Positions 10,953 through 23,413 of a DNA stretch of 64,000 bases are shown here, piece by piece. The notes beneath the pieces are model-generated. The model was not told the DNA's origin, searched no databases, and worked only from the letters and a program-made list of their open reading frames with translations. This stretch comes from Isoetes taiwanensis. Lineage: Eukaryota > Streptophyta > Lycopodiopsida > Isoetales > Isoetaceae. The DNA is taken from positions 2,516,116-2,580,115 of the forward strand of contig JAJEKV010000100.1 of assembly GCA_021234155.1 (NCBI GenBank), written 5' to 3'. How positions within the stretch are numbered: position 1 is the stretch's first letter; every line of letters starts with the position of its first letter. The translations under genes were made by a program, and so were the position numbers.

Positions 10953-11446
10953 TATGGCTTATAAGCCATTTGATCATGATCTACAGTAATAGACCGTCTT
11001 CAAAATTCGATGGCCGTTCTGGACCGTCGCCTAGGTTAGAGCAGAAGATGCTCCACCAAGGTATGGATCGACGCCTTATGATACTCCACAAAAGTAAATC
11101 AGGGTTTTCTTAGCTCCTATTTATCGGAGCTCTGTTTCAGCCTTAATTAAGATCATTTTTAAGATCATAGTTCCCGGCATCACAGGATAATTTGAGTGGA
11201 ATGTGGCTTAAGCCATTCGATCATGATCTAGAATAGACTGTTTTCAAAATTCAATGGCCGTCCTGGACCGTCGCCTAAGCTAGGTCAGAAGATGCTCCAC
11301 AAAGGTATGGATCGTCGCCTATGGTTAGATCAGAAGATGCCCCACAAAGGTAAATCAGGGTTTTCTTAGCTCCTATTTATCGTAGCTTTAGCCAGCCTTA
11401 ATTAAGATCATATTCAAGATCATAGTTCCCGGCATCACAGAATAAT
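10953..11446. repeat. Direct tandem duplication of about 240 bp
   Basis: Unit one (10953-11191) and unit two (11202-11446) share long blocks, such as CTGGACCGTCGCCTA, CAGAAGATGC and TCAGGGTTTTCTTAGCTCC, and both end at CCCGGCATCACAG. Unit two repeats part of itself (GGTATGGATCG then GGTTAGATCAGAAGATGC). No coding content is seen. Confidence 0.85.
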
Positions 11447-11592
11447 GACGTCCTGGCATTTTAGACGTGATTTGCCTTGCCATGCCATTTGCATTTCGGG
11501 TTCTCTTTGGTATGGACCAACATGTCTATTTGTCAGAATTTGCTCTGTAATCTGTACAAATTGATGTTTAATGTGGTGGCGTCAGTTCTAGC

Positions 11593-11722
11593 TGCAAAGG
11601 CATGTGCAATGCATTTCTTTAGTAAAAGCCTCTGGTTGCAAAGGCATGTGCAATGCACTCTTTAGTAAAAACCTCTGGTTGCAAAGGCATGTGCAATGCA
11701 TTCTTTAGTGAAAACCTCTGCA
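11593..11722. repeat. 43-44 bp tandem repeat, three copies
   Basis: TGCAAAGGCATGTGCAATGC starts at 11593, 11637 and 11680, each followed by TTTAGT[A/G]AAA[A/G]CCTCTG. The copies differ by few bases. Confidence 0.9.
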
Positions 11723-14700
11723 CGACATGATTAAAAGCTTTATCTGATGAACAGGGCCTGAGTGATAATTTCTCTGGTGCTAGCCTTTATATGGAAATTA
11801 TACAGTCAATGGCTTTTAATTCGTCAACACAAAGGTATGCCAGTCTGTATCTCTCTTAAGTTGCCGGCTGCCTTCAATGCGTCAAATAAGAAGGAACGAT
11901 TTGAACTCGATGCACCAGCATATGGCTATGACTCTTTTACATTAACTATTGGAATTTGAAGGACCAAAACGTTCCCCTTTGCTATGATGTTGGGCACTGA
12001 CACATTGTATAATACAGTGCTCTAGTGAGAATTTGAGGTGACTATTCAGGACAACAATGGTAGTCAATCCACATTTTGATCTACATACCTTGCTGCTGAT
12101 GTGTTGCAGAACCAAAAATTCTATTTCAAAAAGCAGCATTCTGATCTCTAATTGCTATTCATCGCTCTTGAGCCTGCCATTTCCTTCCTAGGTCTACCTT
12201 AATAAATTATTATCAGCTCATAATGTTGCAAACTGATAAAGAGCGTATATGTGCTTGCACAAGATCAATTCTTGGTTCGTTTTTGAAGTTATGACGCAGC
12301 ATATTGCTTTGTAAGCCTCCTATCTTTTCTCGGATTATAGGGTCTGTGCTTATACTCAGTATAATAGGGTACCTCTGCATAGGCATCCTCTGAACTAGTG
12401 GCTAGACGGAGTATTATAGTTTGGCAGCTCCCCAATTCCAGCCAATTGCATCAGAATATGTTTGTCATATTTAGGACTGTGCATATGCTCGGTATAATAG
12501 GATACCTCTGCATAGGGATTCTCTAAACTATTGACTAAGCTTCCCAAGGAGTACGGATGCAATAGAATTGACAATTCCTTCTTGGAACAGTTAACTATCC
12601 ATTTGGTGTTACTTAATTCGTTGAAATTATTTTCTCGGTTTAGGCTTAGTGTGATTTGCCTAAATGATGTCGAAAATTAGTCGCGTCTTTTCAAGAAAGT
12701 CTTGTTGCTTCCAACTTCAAAAAGTGCATGAGTCTTGTAGCGGACCCTCAGCCTGCCATAACCTGCTGCAGTCTTGTCCGCTAACTTTCTTCATATTTTG
12801 TTTGGTGGGTAATGCCTAACTATCTAGTTCTTTCTCATTGTCAACTTTATTTTTAAGGTACTTGTTTGAGGATTTCGCATTATGCTTATGGGCTTATGGA
12901 CGATATCGCGTTACGCATATGTAGGTTTTTGCAGGCAACGCATTTGGGAGGAAGGATTATCTCAAGGGTCTTTTATTCTGGTTTAAATGGAAACCTTGCT
13001 GGAGTTCTACCGTAAGTGCTTTTTTGTTTATTTACAGGTTATAAATTTCCATAGGAAACTCTATTTCACTTTGTATCAAAGGCATGACTGTATGAAGAAT
13101 CATAATATTTTAGACAACTTATGAAACAAAGCAAACAATTGTTAGGACTGCTAAGAACATCCACATCTGCATGAATTTTTGGTGCTTATGACAAGCAGGT
13201 GCCCCATATTGTGCTCGAATTGTTTAAGCATGAATGCAAGGGAAGGAGGCATAGAGGAGGAGGACCCTAAGTTAAGTTATTTATGCCCTTCAGAAATTGG
13301 TAGGAAGTAAAGGATCATAGATGGCACAGGGGAATGCTATCTTATCAGGGATTCAGAGGGGCCTTACATCCTATGCCGGGAGGCAATTGAACTTGACTAA
13401 ATAATTGGGTGTGTACAAACCTGTCAAGCAGAAGCTACTTCAAATATTTCCAGAGAATTTTAGTTCAAGTGCTGGTTTTAACCTCTTGTGTTTTCCTGTC
13501 ATTACATAGTTTAGCACAGTGGTTGTTCTTACTCGGTAAAACTGGCCATTAAACCCATTACATGCTTTAAAATGTGATTCTAGTAAGAAAAGAAACCATA
13601 TCTACTACCAGCTTCTACAAATTCCTGCTTTTAGGTAACCATGATATATGATGAAAACAACAAAAATTGAGGGGCCCTGTTCAACTGCATACAGTCCCAG
13701 ATATGGTGATATGCGTGCACATGCTGTTTACTATGATCAATGGTACAAATTTATGTAGATGAGATTGAGATGCTGGTTTCCAGTGGGCAGAGAGGATAAG
13801 CTGCCACTCAATAGTACAAAAATGGTCGAGAGAAAGGGCCTCTCGGTCATTCAGTCTACAATGAGAGCATCAATGCTTTGTGAGGGAGATGTCTAAAGAT
13901 CATTTACATTTAACTTTTAGCTTGTCTTATTCAGAGTTATGACGATGCATATTGATTTTTTGCAGAACTTGAGCATGGAGCGACCTGCTATTGCTGAAGG
14001 GTTACAAAAACTTAAGAGTAAGAAGAATTCATTGTTGTGGGGTTTAGTTGATGAAGGTTATCATTGTTTTGATTTAATGTTACAAGATTATCTCCTTAGA
14101 CCACGATCATTGCAGAATGCTTTCCCTTTTAGGCGAGGATATAAAGTACCAATAGAGCCTGATTTGTTGAGTTAGGCTGAATTCTTCGGATGTCCCGAGT
14201 GCCATGAGAAAAATGCACCCTAGATCTTATGTTTGATGAATTCTGGGCAGATAAGAAACAATTCTCATGAATTAGCGGGAGTTCTATGATAAACAAAAGG
14301 AAAGGGATTCAGTCGATTAATGAACGTCTTCAGGATGCTTATGGAAGTCAGGCTTGTTTCAATAAATCAGGATCATGAATGGTATTAGGCCGTGCTATTG
14401 GTTTAGTGGTTGTGTTTCCAGCTCAAGGAATATCCAGAAATAAGTTTGCATACTCTGTGTGTCTTTGACTGCCAACTGTGGCAAATAAGAACCTCCGTCC
14501 TTTCTAGAATTTTTAGTCAAGTATTCTGTTTAATCTCTCATACATAACCTGGGCATTACAGTTTGATATTTAAATTTTGGGGTGTCAAACCATTTCATGA
14601 AATCATTACAAGCTGCAAGAATTTTGTTGAAGACTTAATGCTCATATAGTGATCTAGGACTGAAAAATTCTATTTTAAACAAGCTAAACTCTCTTTTTGA

Positions 14701-15089
14701 AGGGAAATTTATTGACTAGGAAAAACTAGTCTTCTGGAGCCTCTTCAATTTGTGCCGTACTGCAGCTTATGAATCTAACAGGTCAAGAACAATGTACATA
14801 ATGAATCTTTGTCACTTCATAGTAAATTTTATGTTTATGGAATCAGAGCTTTTCTAATATGCACTTTCAAATGCCAAGCATAATCATTTCAGACTTCAGC
14901 TTTTCATATTTCTGATGGTACTCAATTTTAGATCATAGAACTCTTGTATTTCACCAGGGAACTAGAGGTATTCTACCCTTGGATAATTATGTGGTGTAAG
15001 AGAATCTTCTCCTCCACATGATGGTTGGTGATTCATCCATAGTTCTCTATTCCGTTCTAGTACGTCTCACTTCAAGTTATATCCTAAGA
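11723..15089. other. Intergenic or intron-like; possible orphan exons
   Basis: Two stretches look exon-like but remain unassigned. 12934-13012 follows TTTTTGCAG, ends before GTAAGT and is open in two frames. 13966-14175 follows TTTTTGCAG and reads NLSMERPAIAEGLQKLKSKK before stopping; downstream to about 14460 a further frame stays readable apart from isolated stops. They could be remnants of one decayed gene. No family is recognised. Confidence 0.3.
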
Positions 15090-15485
15090 TACCATATTGA
15101 ACAACAAAAGAGAATGACCTGCCAGTAGAACTTGAAAGCTCTAGTATGGCAACAACAATCTGCAAACAATACTTGAAAGCTCTAGTATTGCAACTGTCAT
15201 TCTCAACAATCTGCAAACAATGCTCTTTCATGATTCGTACCATCTCATGATTAGTACCATCTCGGATCATAACATAAGCATGTGCTTATTGACCATTAAG
15301 CTCATGTGTATCGTATTGTAGCTCCTAAGATAATAAGTTTGAAACATGAGAGTTGTTTCAACATTAAAACTTGCATATCAATTGACATCATTGTTTATTG
15401 CGCAATGCTAATCTAAAGTTAGTTGACATCATTGTTTGTTGCTCAATGCTAATCTAAAGTTAAAGTTTGCATGTCAATTGACACC
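15090..15485. repeat. Cluster of short tandem duplications
   Basis: CTTGAAAGCTCTAGTAT and CAATCTGCAAACAAT are each repeated within 15125-15215. TTGACATCATTGTTTRTTGC plus AATGCTAATCTAAAGTTA is repeated at about 15380-15460. Non-coding. Confidence 0.75.
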
Positions 15486-16753
15486 ATCTGTAGGTTGTAA
15501 TGGGTATTAGTTGTCTCTTTTATTTGCAATATTGGCCTTAGTTGGTCTTGTTCAATGAGATATGCTCGCGTGTTTTTCTCTTGAGCAAATGCAACGTGTA
15601 TCCTTGACCCCAAAAAAAGAAAAAAAAATAGTAGAATGAGCCTAGTCCAATTCCAATCAATCCCTAAGTTGTATTATCAATCCACTATAAGTCATGTAAT
15701 GACAAAATGGTACTTGCATTCTAAAGAATCATGTTCTGTCATTGGCAAACTGCTACAGAACTTAACATCCTACATGTTTCAACCAACACATTTGAGTATA
15801 TGAACAACACTGTCTTTAACCAATGCATAGCAAAAATATTAGACATTTGAGTCACTAGTCTATGTGGCTTTGTGGCTTGTCTCATCCATGTTGATTGTGT
15901 GTTTTTTTAACACAGGCTAAAAAAACTAGTCATACAATAAATCAGAGGACTCCTCAACTTGTCCTTTACTCATTTACTGGTTCTTGCCACCATCAACCTT
16001 CTTAGATCTATCAGTAGTATAACATTCTTGCTCACCAAGGTTCACTTTATAATCCTCACTCTCTTTTACTGTTTGTAAATCAATGGAGCTAGCACACCAA
16101 GCCAGTTCCAAATCTTTTGTTTAATTGTTGAGCGCCTCCCAATCATCTCCTGAATTGTAAAACAACCCATCTAGATCATGTAGTCGAAATGCTGCTCATC
16201 CATTTCGACTTTTAGCTATAAGACAAGAAAACTTTTATTTAAATCTAATCAATTCGTACAGTACATAAATCACTGACAGTGTCCTTAAAATCTTTCTATG
16301 CACATGTATGATGTGGAGAAATCTTGGAGTTTAGTCTGTATTTGTAAAACCTAGAATATAGAATATAGAATAGATTTTTTAACGTCCACGAACACCAAGA
16401 GGCCATGGGACCCTTACAATGGCCTAGTACAACCATTATTACTAGGATCAAAAAACCCATGCCTTGAAAGGTTTTCAAGGGAAAAACCTTTGCAGTAATG
16501 ATGATACTAGACAACCAAGAAAAAAAGTATAAGTAAAGCATGATGACTACTGAGGGCTCAGTAACTGTACATACTCATCTAGAATAGCTCTATTAACTGT
16601 AATGAAGAAGCCAATGCGTGAACTATTTCTGTATGCAGCCAACCACCATAATTTTACAGTCTTGGAGTACCTTTGCCTTACAGCGCAACCGTTTTTTGCT
16701 AGTGCTGCAAGATTAGCTCTGGCTGAATCAAAACCCTAACCTTCATTGTTTTT
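15486..16753. other. Intergenic, no gene seen
   Basis: An A-rich run at about 15612-15630 could mark the 3' end of an old retroposon. Nothing else is recognised. Confidence 0.35.
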
Positions 16754-17280
16754 GCCAAGAAATTTTGAATCTTGAAACTTTAGCTTTCTTATTTTGCCAT
16801 AATATTTCTAAGGGTTGAGCAAAATGTGCCCTTAGAGAAAAAGTATTTTTAATCATACTTGCAAACCTTTTACCTTTGTTATATGCCAAGTGACATGCTA
16901 TAGCTTCATGCATGAGCATTTTTATGGGAGGTACCATCATTAGTTGACATTGCATGCAAGCCCTTTTGCTTGCTAATGCCAAATGACTTACATGGATAAC
17001 TTTTTGCCACAAAATTTTCATAAATGTAATCTTGAAACCTTAGCTTTTCTTATTTTGCCATAATATTTTTGAGCATTAAGCAAAATGTGCCCTTAGAGAA
17101 AAAATATTTTCAATCATCCTTGCAAACCTTTTATCTTTGTTATATGCCAAGTGACGTGCTATAGCTTCATGCATGAGCATTTTTTGATGCATGAGCAGTT
17201 TTATGGGAGGTCATCATTAGTTGACATTGCATGCAAGCTCTTTTGCTTGTTAATGCTAAATGTCTGACATGCACGAACAT
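16754..17280. repeat. Direct tandem duplication of about 260 bp
   Basis: Unit one (about 16754-17005) and unit two (about 17013-17280) share long blocks, including TCTTATTTTGCCATAATATTT, GCAAAATGTGCCCTTAGAG and GCTATAGCTTCATGCATGAG. Unit two has a small internal duplication of GCATGAGCA. Confidence 0.85.
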
Positions 17281-18180
17281 GCATGCAAAACGATTAATAT
17301 TATAATGGTCTCATGTGGCTTCGAAAAGACAATATGAATATAAAATTGAGGGGATGCACAATTTTCAAAATGCTAAGTCATGAATTTACCCCAATTTCAA
17401 CGAATGTTTAATTTAATGGATGCCAACAATTGTGGATCTCTATACTTCAATGCTCAATTCTATATTCCTATATCTTCGGTATAACGTGTACAATGTATTA
17501 AGTTACTTTGAAACTGACATACCAGCTTCCAAGTGTTATTTAATCAGTGGGAGTGTATTCTTCTAAGCATGTCAATCTATATACTCTTTTAGATGAATAC
17601 CAAGAAATATTAGAAGTTCAAAAAAAAAAAGAAAAAAAAGTAGCCACTGCTAACCTCAACCTTAGTACACTAGTAAGTGCATCTATTAAAGGTCAATCCC
17701 CTCAGTAGTATTATCTGCCCACACTTAGATTTGAAAATCCATGGTAGCATTTGTATTCCAAAGCATCAAGCATTTAGCATATAATCTAGACATGAGACAA
17801 TAAAGAGCTCAAAAGTGCCATTTACTATAGAAAAAAAAGAAATAAAAAAGGAAGCAAGCTTTAAAAATTCTATGAAGATTGGTAGACTAGGACTAGGTTT
17901 AAGAAAAGTGCAAGTTGTGAGGATTCTCGAAATGGACTAGTTATACTTGCAAGTAGCTTCAAAAGATCAATACTTATAAAATACTTGTCTCTTTCTCTCG
18001 CAACATGGTCTGCAATATTCTAAATATAGAATTGTTTTATGGGAATTGACTTTCAATATGTAGCATAATAACAGGGGGTTTTCTTTGTGTTTTTGTACGC
18101 TTTTCACTAAGGTTTTCCTATGATTTCGTGATGTATTCAAATGGATGTACTAATGCGTACATCTAGAGTGCACCATTTCT
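17281..18180. other. Intergenic, no gene seen
   Basis: AT-rich, with A-rich runs near 17620-17640 and 17830-17850. No coding or structural feature is recognised. Confidence 0.4.
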
Positions 18181-18372
18181 AGCCATTGATTTTAGCCTTT
18201 TTTTTTTCAATGGTCAACAACCAATGGCTCACAACAAAAGCCCTTTTTTTTGCGTGTGGTGCATAATGGGCACATGAAGGGCCATTGATTTTAGCCTTTT
18301 TTTTCAATGGCTCATAACAAAAGCCTTTTTTTGTGTGTGTGGTGCATAATGGGCACATGAAGGGCTTGAAGG
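18181..18372. repeat. Tandem duplication of about 100 bp with poly-T
   Basis: GCCATTGATTTTAGCC followed by a T run, CAATGG, and then GTGGTGCATAATGGGCACAT occurs twice, at about 18182-18281 and 18282-18372. Confidence 0.85.
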
Positions 18373-19249
18373 GTGCATGTAGTGCAGTTTCCCCGCCGGC
18401 AACACATTTCTTATCATAACTTTTGATCCAGAGCTCTGTTTGAGATGATTTTTATTGCGTTGGAAAGCTCTCTCCGAGATCGTTTTGATAGTGTATGATA
18501 TGGATATGTTTAGTTAAGTTATCTATGCTAAAACAACAATTTTTCGGCCGGGTTTGGTAGGCTTTCACATCCTACAAGCTGATTAATACAGGATTGCGCT
18601 ATTGGATATTGTTTTATGTCTCATTCCGAATGAAGCTTGCAAAAAATTACCATGCATTTTTAGATTTTGAGGCAGTTATTAAGCAAATTCCAAGGCTTCT
18701 AGATCCTTGTGCTAACAAGCAGAAAAGTTTCCCACTTTGGTTTCTCACCACAAGAATCCATGGAGGCCAAAGGCTGCTGTTAAATTCCAGTTGAAAAATG
18801 TTTGTGTATGGGTGTTGCAAACTTTATGACTTTCAGAATAATGGGATCAATCTGCTCTATCTTTATGGTAACTTTTACTTATGTTCTATTTGTTTTATTG
18901 TGATCAAATTCAAAAGCTACAGGTGATGAAAGCCTCAAATGAATTCTAGTTCTTTTCTGGTTTGAATTCTAAAATTTTTGTCACACCAAGGGGGCATCCC
19001 TAAGGCCCTAAGGGGCAAATTTTTTTTGCAACACAAACCATTAACATCTAACATATAAAAATTAAATCTCCCAACACATAACAACCCAACACATAACTAC
19101 CATTGACATTAATTAACACAACCATTGGGTCCAACACATTCAAATTAAAATCCCCCTTAACCCCCCTTTGGTTTGATGCATATTCACACGGAGCAAATAA
19201 GGAAACTTAATTGGCACACGTACTAGTAGTTAAAACAAAAGAGGAGAGA
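18373..19249. other. Intergenic; one unassigned open stretch
   Basis: The stretch at about 18660-18780 is open and reads [20 protein letters not shown], which looks protein-like, but no family or partner exon was found. Confidence 0.3.
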
Positions 19250-19510
19250 ACAAAACTTCTACTATTATATGACACGTGACAACTATGATATATAGCACTT
19301 CTAGTATTATATGACATGTAACACAACCATGATATATAGCAACACTTCTAGTAGTATATGATACATGGCATCAATCCACAAAGCTATTATTTAAATCTAA
19401 TTTTTTTGGAGCAACAAAATGTGGTATAGTTTCTAAGATGACAATGACACGTGACACAACCATGATATATAGCAGCACTTCTAGTATTATATGACATGTG
19501 ATACAACTAT
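19250..19510. repeat. Degenerate repeats of about 60 bp
   Basis: ACTTCTAGTATTATATGACA plus CAACCATGATATATAGCA recurs about four times between 19255 and 19505, with one interruption. It lies 300-550 bp upstream of the flagellar gene. Confidence 0.75.
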
Positions 19511-19566
19511 GTTATGAAACGACACACTCGCAATCATGATACTTGCAAGCAGAAACCCCACAACGA

Positions 19567-19597
19567 GGGAGGGAGGGAGGGAGGGAGGGAAGGGGGG
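19567..19597 (+). promoter_or_regulatory. G-quadruplex-type G-run upstream of the flagellar gene
   Basis: Five GGGA steps followed by a six-G run give more than four G-triplets with one-base loops, the classic quadruplex-forming pattern. It starts about 250 bp upstream of the ATG at 19815, on the coding strand. It could equally be a neutral (GGGA)n microsatellite. Confidence 0.5.
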
Positions 19598-19814
19598 CAA
19601 TACTTCTATGGCAAGTGAGATTAATGGCATACGGAAGATGACATTTGACATATGTCATAAGTTTCTCAATACAGGAGACATAAAAATTGCTTGTACAATT
19701 AAGCATGTCCATGTCACATGTTCATGTAAGCTGCCGAAATTGGCAGTTTGATGATGCATGGAAAAATTACTTGAATTTATGATATTTCAGGACTTTCTTC
19801 ATTACCAATTTATA

Positions 19815-21738
19815 ATGGCACCTGCGAGAAAGAGTTCAGTTCCTCCGCCTCCTCCTCTAGAGCCAGAACCGCCTTCAGAAGCCCAACTACAGGAAGAAAA
19901 GGAATATTGTTTTAAGCATGTTCTATCAAATAAGGAGCTTCAAGAAGTCCGAAATTTGTTATCGTCTGGAAACATGGATGAGAGTGGAAGGTAAGCTGTA
20001 GTTTAAGTCATTTGTTTCATCCCTATGTTAAGCCTCCCATTTTGTTTTTGTTATTTAGTTGTGCTACTTATTATATGTAGATGCAGTGACATGTTTTAGC
20101 TTTCTTAATTCTTCATAAGGCCACTATTAATGCCCATTGTCTTTATTAGAAGGACTATCCTAACAAAGTATAAATGGACTATCATAAGCTTAACTAATGG
20201 CATGTTTACTCGGCTTCATTTTCAGGTATCTGGCAAGTATCCTTCACTTGCAGGATTATAATATCATAGCCCAGAATGCCTTTGCATTGGATTACTGCAT
20301 TGGAATTCTTATGTGAGTTGGTGTATGGACGTTATTTCTTAAATTCATTGGAAACTTTTTTGGAGATTGATAATATGTTGGGAGTGTCCAGATTCGCACA
20401 AGAGGCAGGTATCGGCGAACAACAAACATTGAAATTTTATTCATTGGGTTTAGAGATTCTTGATATAGTGAGAAGTGGGTGGTACAATTTCTGGCTTAAA
20501 ATCCCTTGTCATAAAAATGAAGAATGGATCTTTTATATGTAGTTTTTTACTATTAAATTAGATTGAGATGTTAAGGCATTTTGAGGAACATAGTAGGCAA
20601 ACTCATAGAGGATAGTTAGCTGGTGCAGATTGTAAGAATCCAAGAAAAGAAAATCGAGAATTTGATACTCTTGGATAAATTCCTATAGATGCATAATCTT
20701 GGGCAAGATGGAAAATGTAGCCCTTGAATTTTTGAACCACCATTTGTGTTTTTTACTCTGTTCTTTGTGTACTAGGAAATGGTGAATTTGAAGAGGCGGA
20801 AAATCTTTTTAAACAGAGGATTATGTCTCTAGGATTTGAAGATGTCAACCCACAGTGTACACCCATTGATATTCAAAAGGCAACCAATTATTTTACAGAA
20901 ACGTATGTTCACTTAACTTTTCTTTAAAACTTATACTACAAACTTTTCATAGATCTTCACCTCAACCAACTCCTGATCTTCAGTATATTTCAACATTACA
21001 ACTTGTACAAATATTGTTTCACAAAAGAGCACTGCTGCGTGAAAACAACAGCTAAAGTTTACATCGAAACTCCTCTAGTGCTGCCCACTAGTGAAGCACT
21101 CATAGCTGCAGAGTATGAAGCACAAAAGGTAACATCTACAATAATTTCTCTATTTGATTTTGGCAGCATTTGCACGTAGCTCATTTAAACTGCTATAATA
21201 AATGTATCAATATTATGGGATTTTTTGAGTAACATAGCATCAAAGAAAAAATACATTTTCATTGGTTGTAGTTTATTTTTTTATAAGACTTTTAGTAATG
21301 CTTAAATATTAAATCTATAATATTTTAACATGGGAGTTTTTATGACTAACTTAAGTACATTTTTCTTTTTGGCAGGAACGACAAGCAGCAGCAATTGTGG
21401 CAATGGCAGCAGAAGAACAAGCAAAAAAAGATGCTGAGAAAAAAGCAGAGGCTGATGCATTGGCACAAGCTGAAGCATTACGACTAGAAGAGGAACGGAG
21501 ACACAAGCCATCAACATTAGAAGAAGCAATTGAGTTTGTAGTTCGAGAGAAAATGGAAGATGCTAGGATGGTCATGGCACAAGAACATACAAATATGTTG
21601 GAAAGGTTCAAACAAATTCAACAGCAAGGAGTAGATGTAGCACTTGCTCATCCTGTAGATAGGAAGGCGTCCGTAGATAAGAAGGCATCTCCTACTGCTA
21701 ATGTAGACAAAAAGCCAAGTAAGCCATTAAAGAAATGA
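19815..21738 (+). CDS. Flagellar central-apparatus C1a-32 / CFAP119-like protein, six exons
   Basis: Proposed exons are 19815-19990, 20226-20312, 20392-20408, 20776-20902, 20984-21128 and 21376-21738, all with GT/AG borders. They join into 915 nt with no stop (304 residues plus TAA/TGA-type end; here TGA at 21736-21738). The 17-nt third exon (ATTCGCACAAGAGGCAG) is needed: without it the frame breaks between exons two and four. The N-terminus is Pro-rich. Residues 60-150 read like the CLAMP domain of C1a-32 (FAP119/CCDC189), best at HYNLYKYCF (about 140-148). The C-terminus from 185 is an Ala/Glu/Lys coiled coil with a basic tail. Family members sit in the C1a projection of motile 9+2 axonemes, so a role in swimming sperm is inferred. 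The length fits a 32-kDa-class subunit. Confidence 0.75.
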
Positions 21739-21933
21739 AACAGATGCACTTCTTTGCTACTACAAATTTTATACTGAAGACCAATTTTACTTGGGTGAAT
21801 AATGTTACTACCATTCATTTTCCAATCTTGACCATGCATTTACACATGCTCATTGCATGTTATTGAGGGCTTGCTGGCTATGTGTAAGAAATGATGTTAA
21901 GATTTTAATAAAGTTTCCTATTAACTTTAGAGC
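21739..21933 (+). terminator. 3' UTR and poly(A) signal of the flagellar gene
   Basis: AATAAA lies at 21907-21912, 170 bp after the stop codon. The solo LTR inserts 22 bp further on (target duplication AGAGC at 21929-21933), so cleavage may now use sequence inside the LTR. Confidence 0.6.
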
Positions 21934-23408
21934 TGTGACGTTCTAGGTATTTATACGGTATACGTATACATATTATAACACGTCACCAGGACATAATTAG
22001 ACCCTTAGGGCTAACCTAAAAGGGTTTTTATTAGCTATGCTAAAATATTAGTGAGTAAATAACCTAATTAGGCTAATTAGGTTATTAATTAGTTAAAGCC
22101 AATTGATTGGCCAAGGGGAACTTCCCAAGTTTGGAGGGCAAATTGGGGCCCTACCCCCAATTCTGCCCCAAATCAATTTGGGAAGAGTTGGAGAAAGGAG
22201 GAGCTACCAGCTGCTGTGACCAGACTGGAAGAGGGAAAGCCTTTTATGACAATGGCTCCAGCCAAGAGAATGGTTAGTCCCTAGATAGTTTGTGCTTCAG
22301 CTAACACTTCTCTGATTAGATGGAATGGTTAATTTCTCTTTTATGTATTACTATGATGATGATGAATACTTTGATTATGATTGTGTTCTCGCTTTCTATT
22401 TCTCCTGTGTGACTGGGGTTAAGGGAGGGTAGAGATCTGAAAGCTTCCTAGAAGTAGAGATGTCTCTAGCTAGAACCTTTAAAACCCAGTAATTGGGGCA
22501 TGTGTACAAGAGCCCATCTGACTATGGATGCTATGATATGGTTCAACACCAGATAATGGGTATGATGGTTAGGCGGAGGTGAGGTCTTGTCTAGCTTGGC
22601 TACAGGACTCCTATAGTGTGCTAGGCTTATAGCCGGTCACTGAGTGTGGGTTGGGTATGGGTCTAACACCCCCTGGGTCGCAGGAGACGTGCCTATATGG
22701 ACGTCCTGGACTCGAACAGGCGCGGTGAGCCGGCCTTTAGAGTTAGGGGAATAAGCCGGGTATGGATACGGTGGTCTCTGCATGGGTGGCACGTGTTCTC
22801 CTAGCACACCCAAGGATCCGTCATGCCCGGGGAGGGGACGCCTCCCTGACCTGCCTCATCGGACCGGGGAGATGTAGCCCGGAGTAGTCTCATAGGGTGA
22901 TTCCATGGGATTGCATCTGTGGAGGGCTACAATCACGCCATAGCATGTTTCAGCCTATCTGCAAAGTGTGCACAGGAGGATGGAGCCATTGTTCTATGCT
23001 AGCCAATGCTATGTTATATCTCTGTCTGCTGATATTTTGAGGCCCTGACCGTCAGTCGACCCCATGGAGCCTGAGCCCAGGGTAGAGCCTTATTTATAGT
23101 ATATTGCCTATGTTATCTTGTACTTGTAGTGCTATTTAGTTGAGGATGATGGATGGGCCATCCTTCGTGGTGGTATATTATTTTGAGCATGATTGCTGTG
23201 TGCTAACATGTATGTACGCTTTCGCTGCATAGGATTCCCATAGAGGACATGGGACGAATGACACCTCTGTGTTCCTCGCCCGGACACTTGGCCATCCCAA
23301 GTGGTCTGAGTTAGACGGAGGGCCCTTTCATGGTGATGTAGTTACCACGGGAGGGGAATTCCCATATTTATATGATGGGAGCAGCGTATAGATTCTGGGA
23401 GTGTCATA
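21934..23408 (+). mobile_element. Solo LTR (Ty3-type), 1475 bp
   Basis: The block starts TGTGACG and ends GTCATA, which reads as a TGTGAC/GTCACA terminal repeat with one C-to-T change. It is flanked by an exact 5-bp duplication AGAGC (21929-21933 and 23409-23413). Removing one AGAGC and the insert joins the flanks smoothly (AACTTT-AGAGC-TGTAGG). No internal retrotransposon genes are present, as expected after LTR-LTR recombination. The middle (22500-23050) is GC-rich and the left part AT-rich, typical of a long LTR. Confidence 0.75.
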
Positions 23409-23413
23409 AGAGC

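Noticed and set aside
20276-20542. Separate 88-residue gene inside the flagellar gene intron
   Set aside because: It overlaps exon two in the wrong frame and crosses the microexon. The spliced model explains the sequence better.
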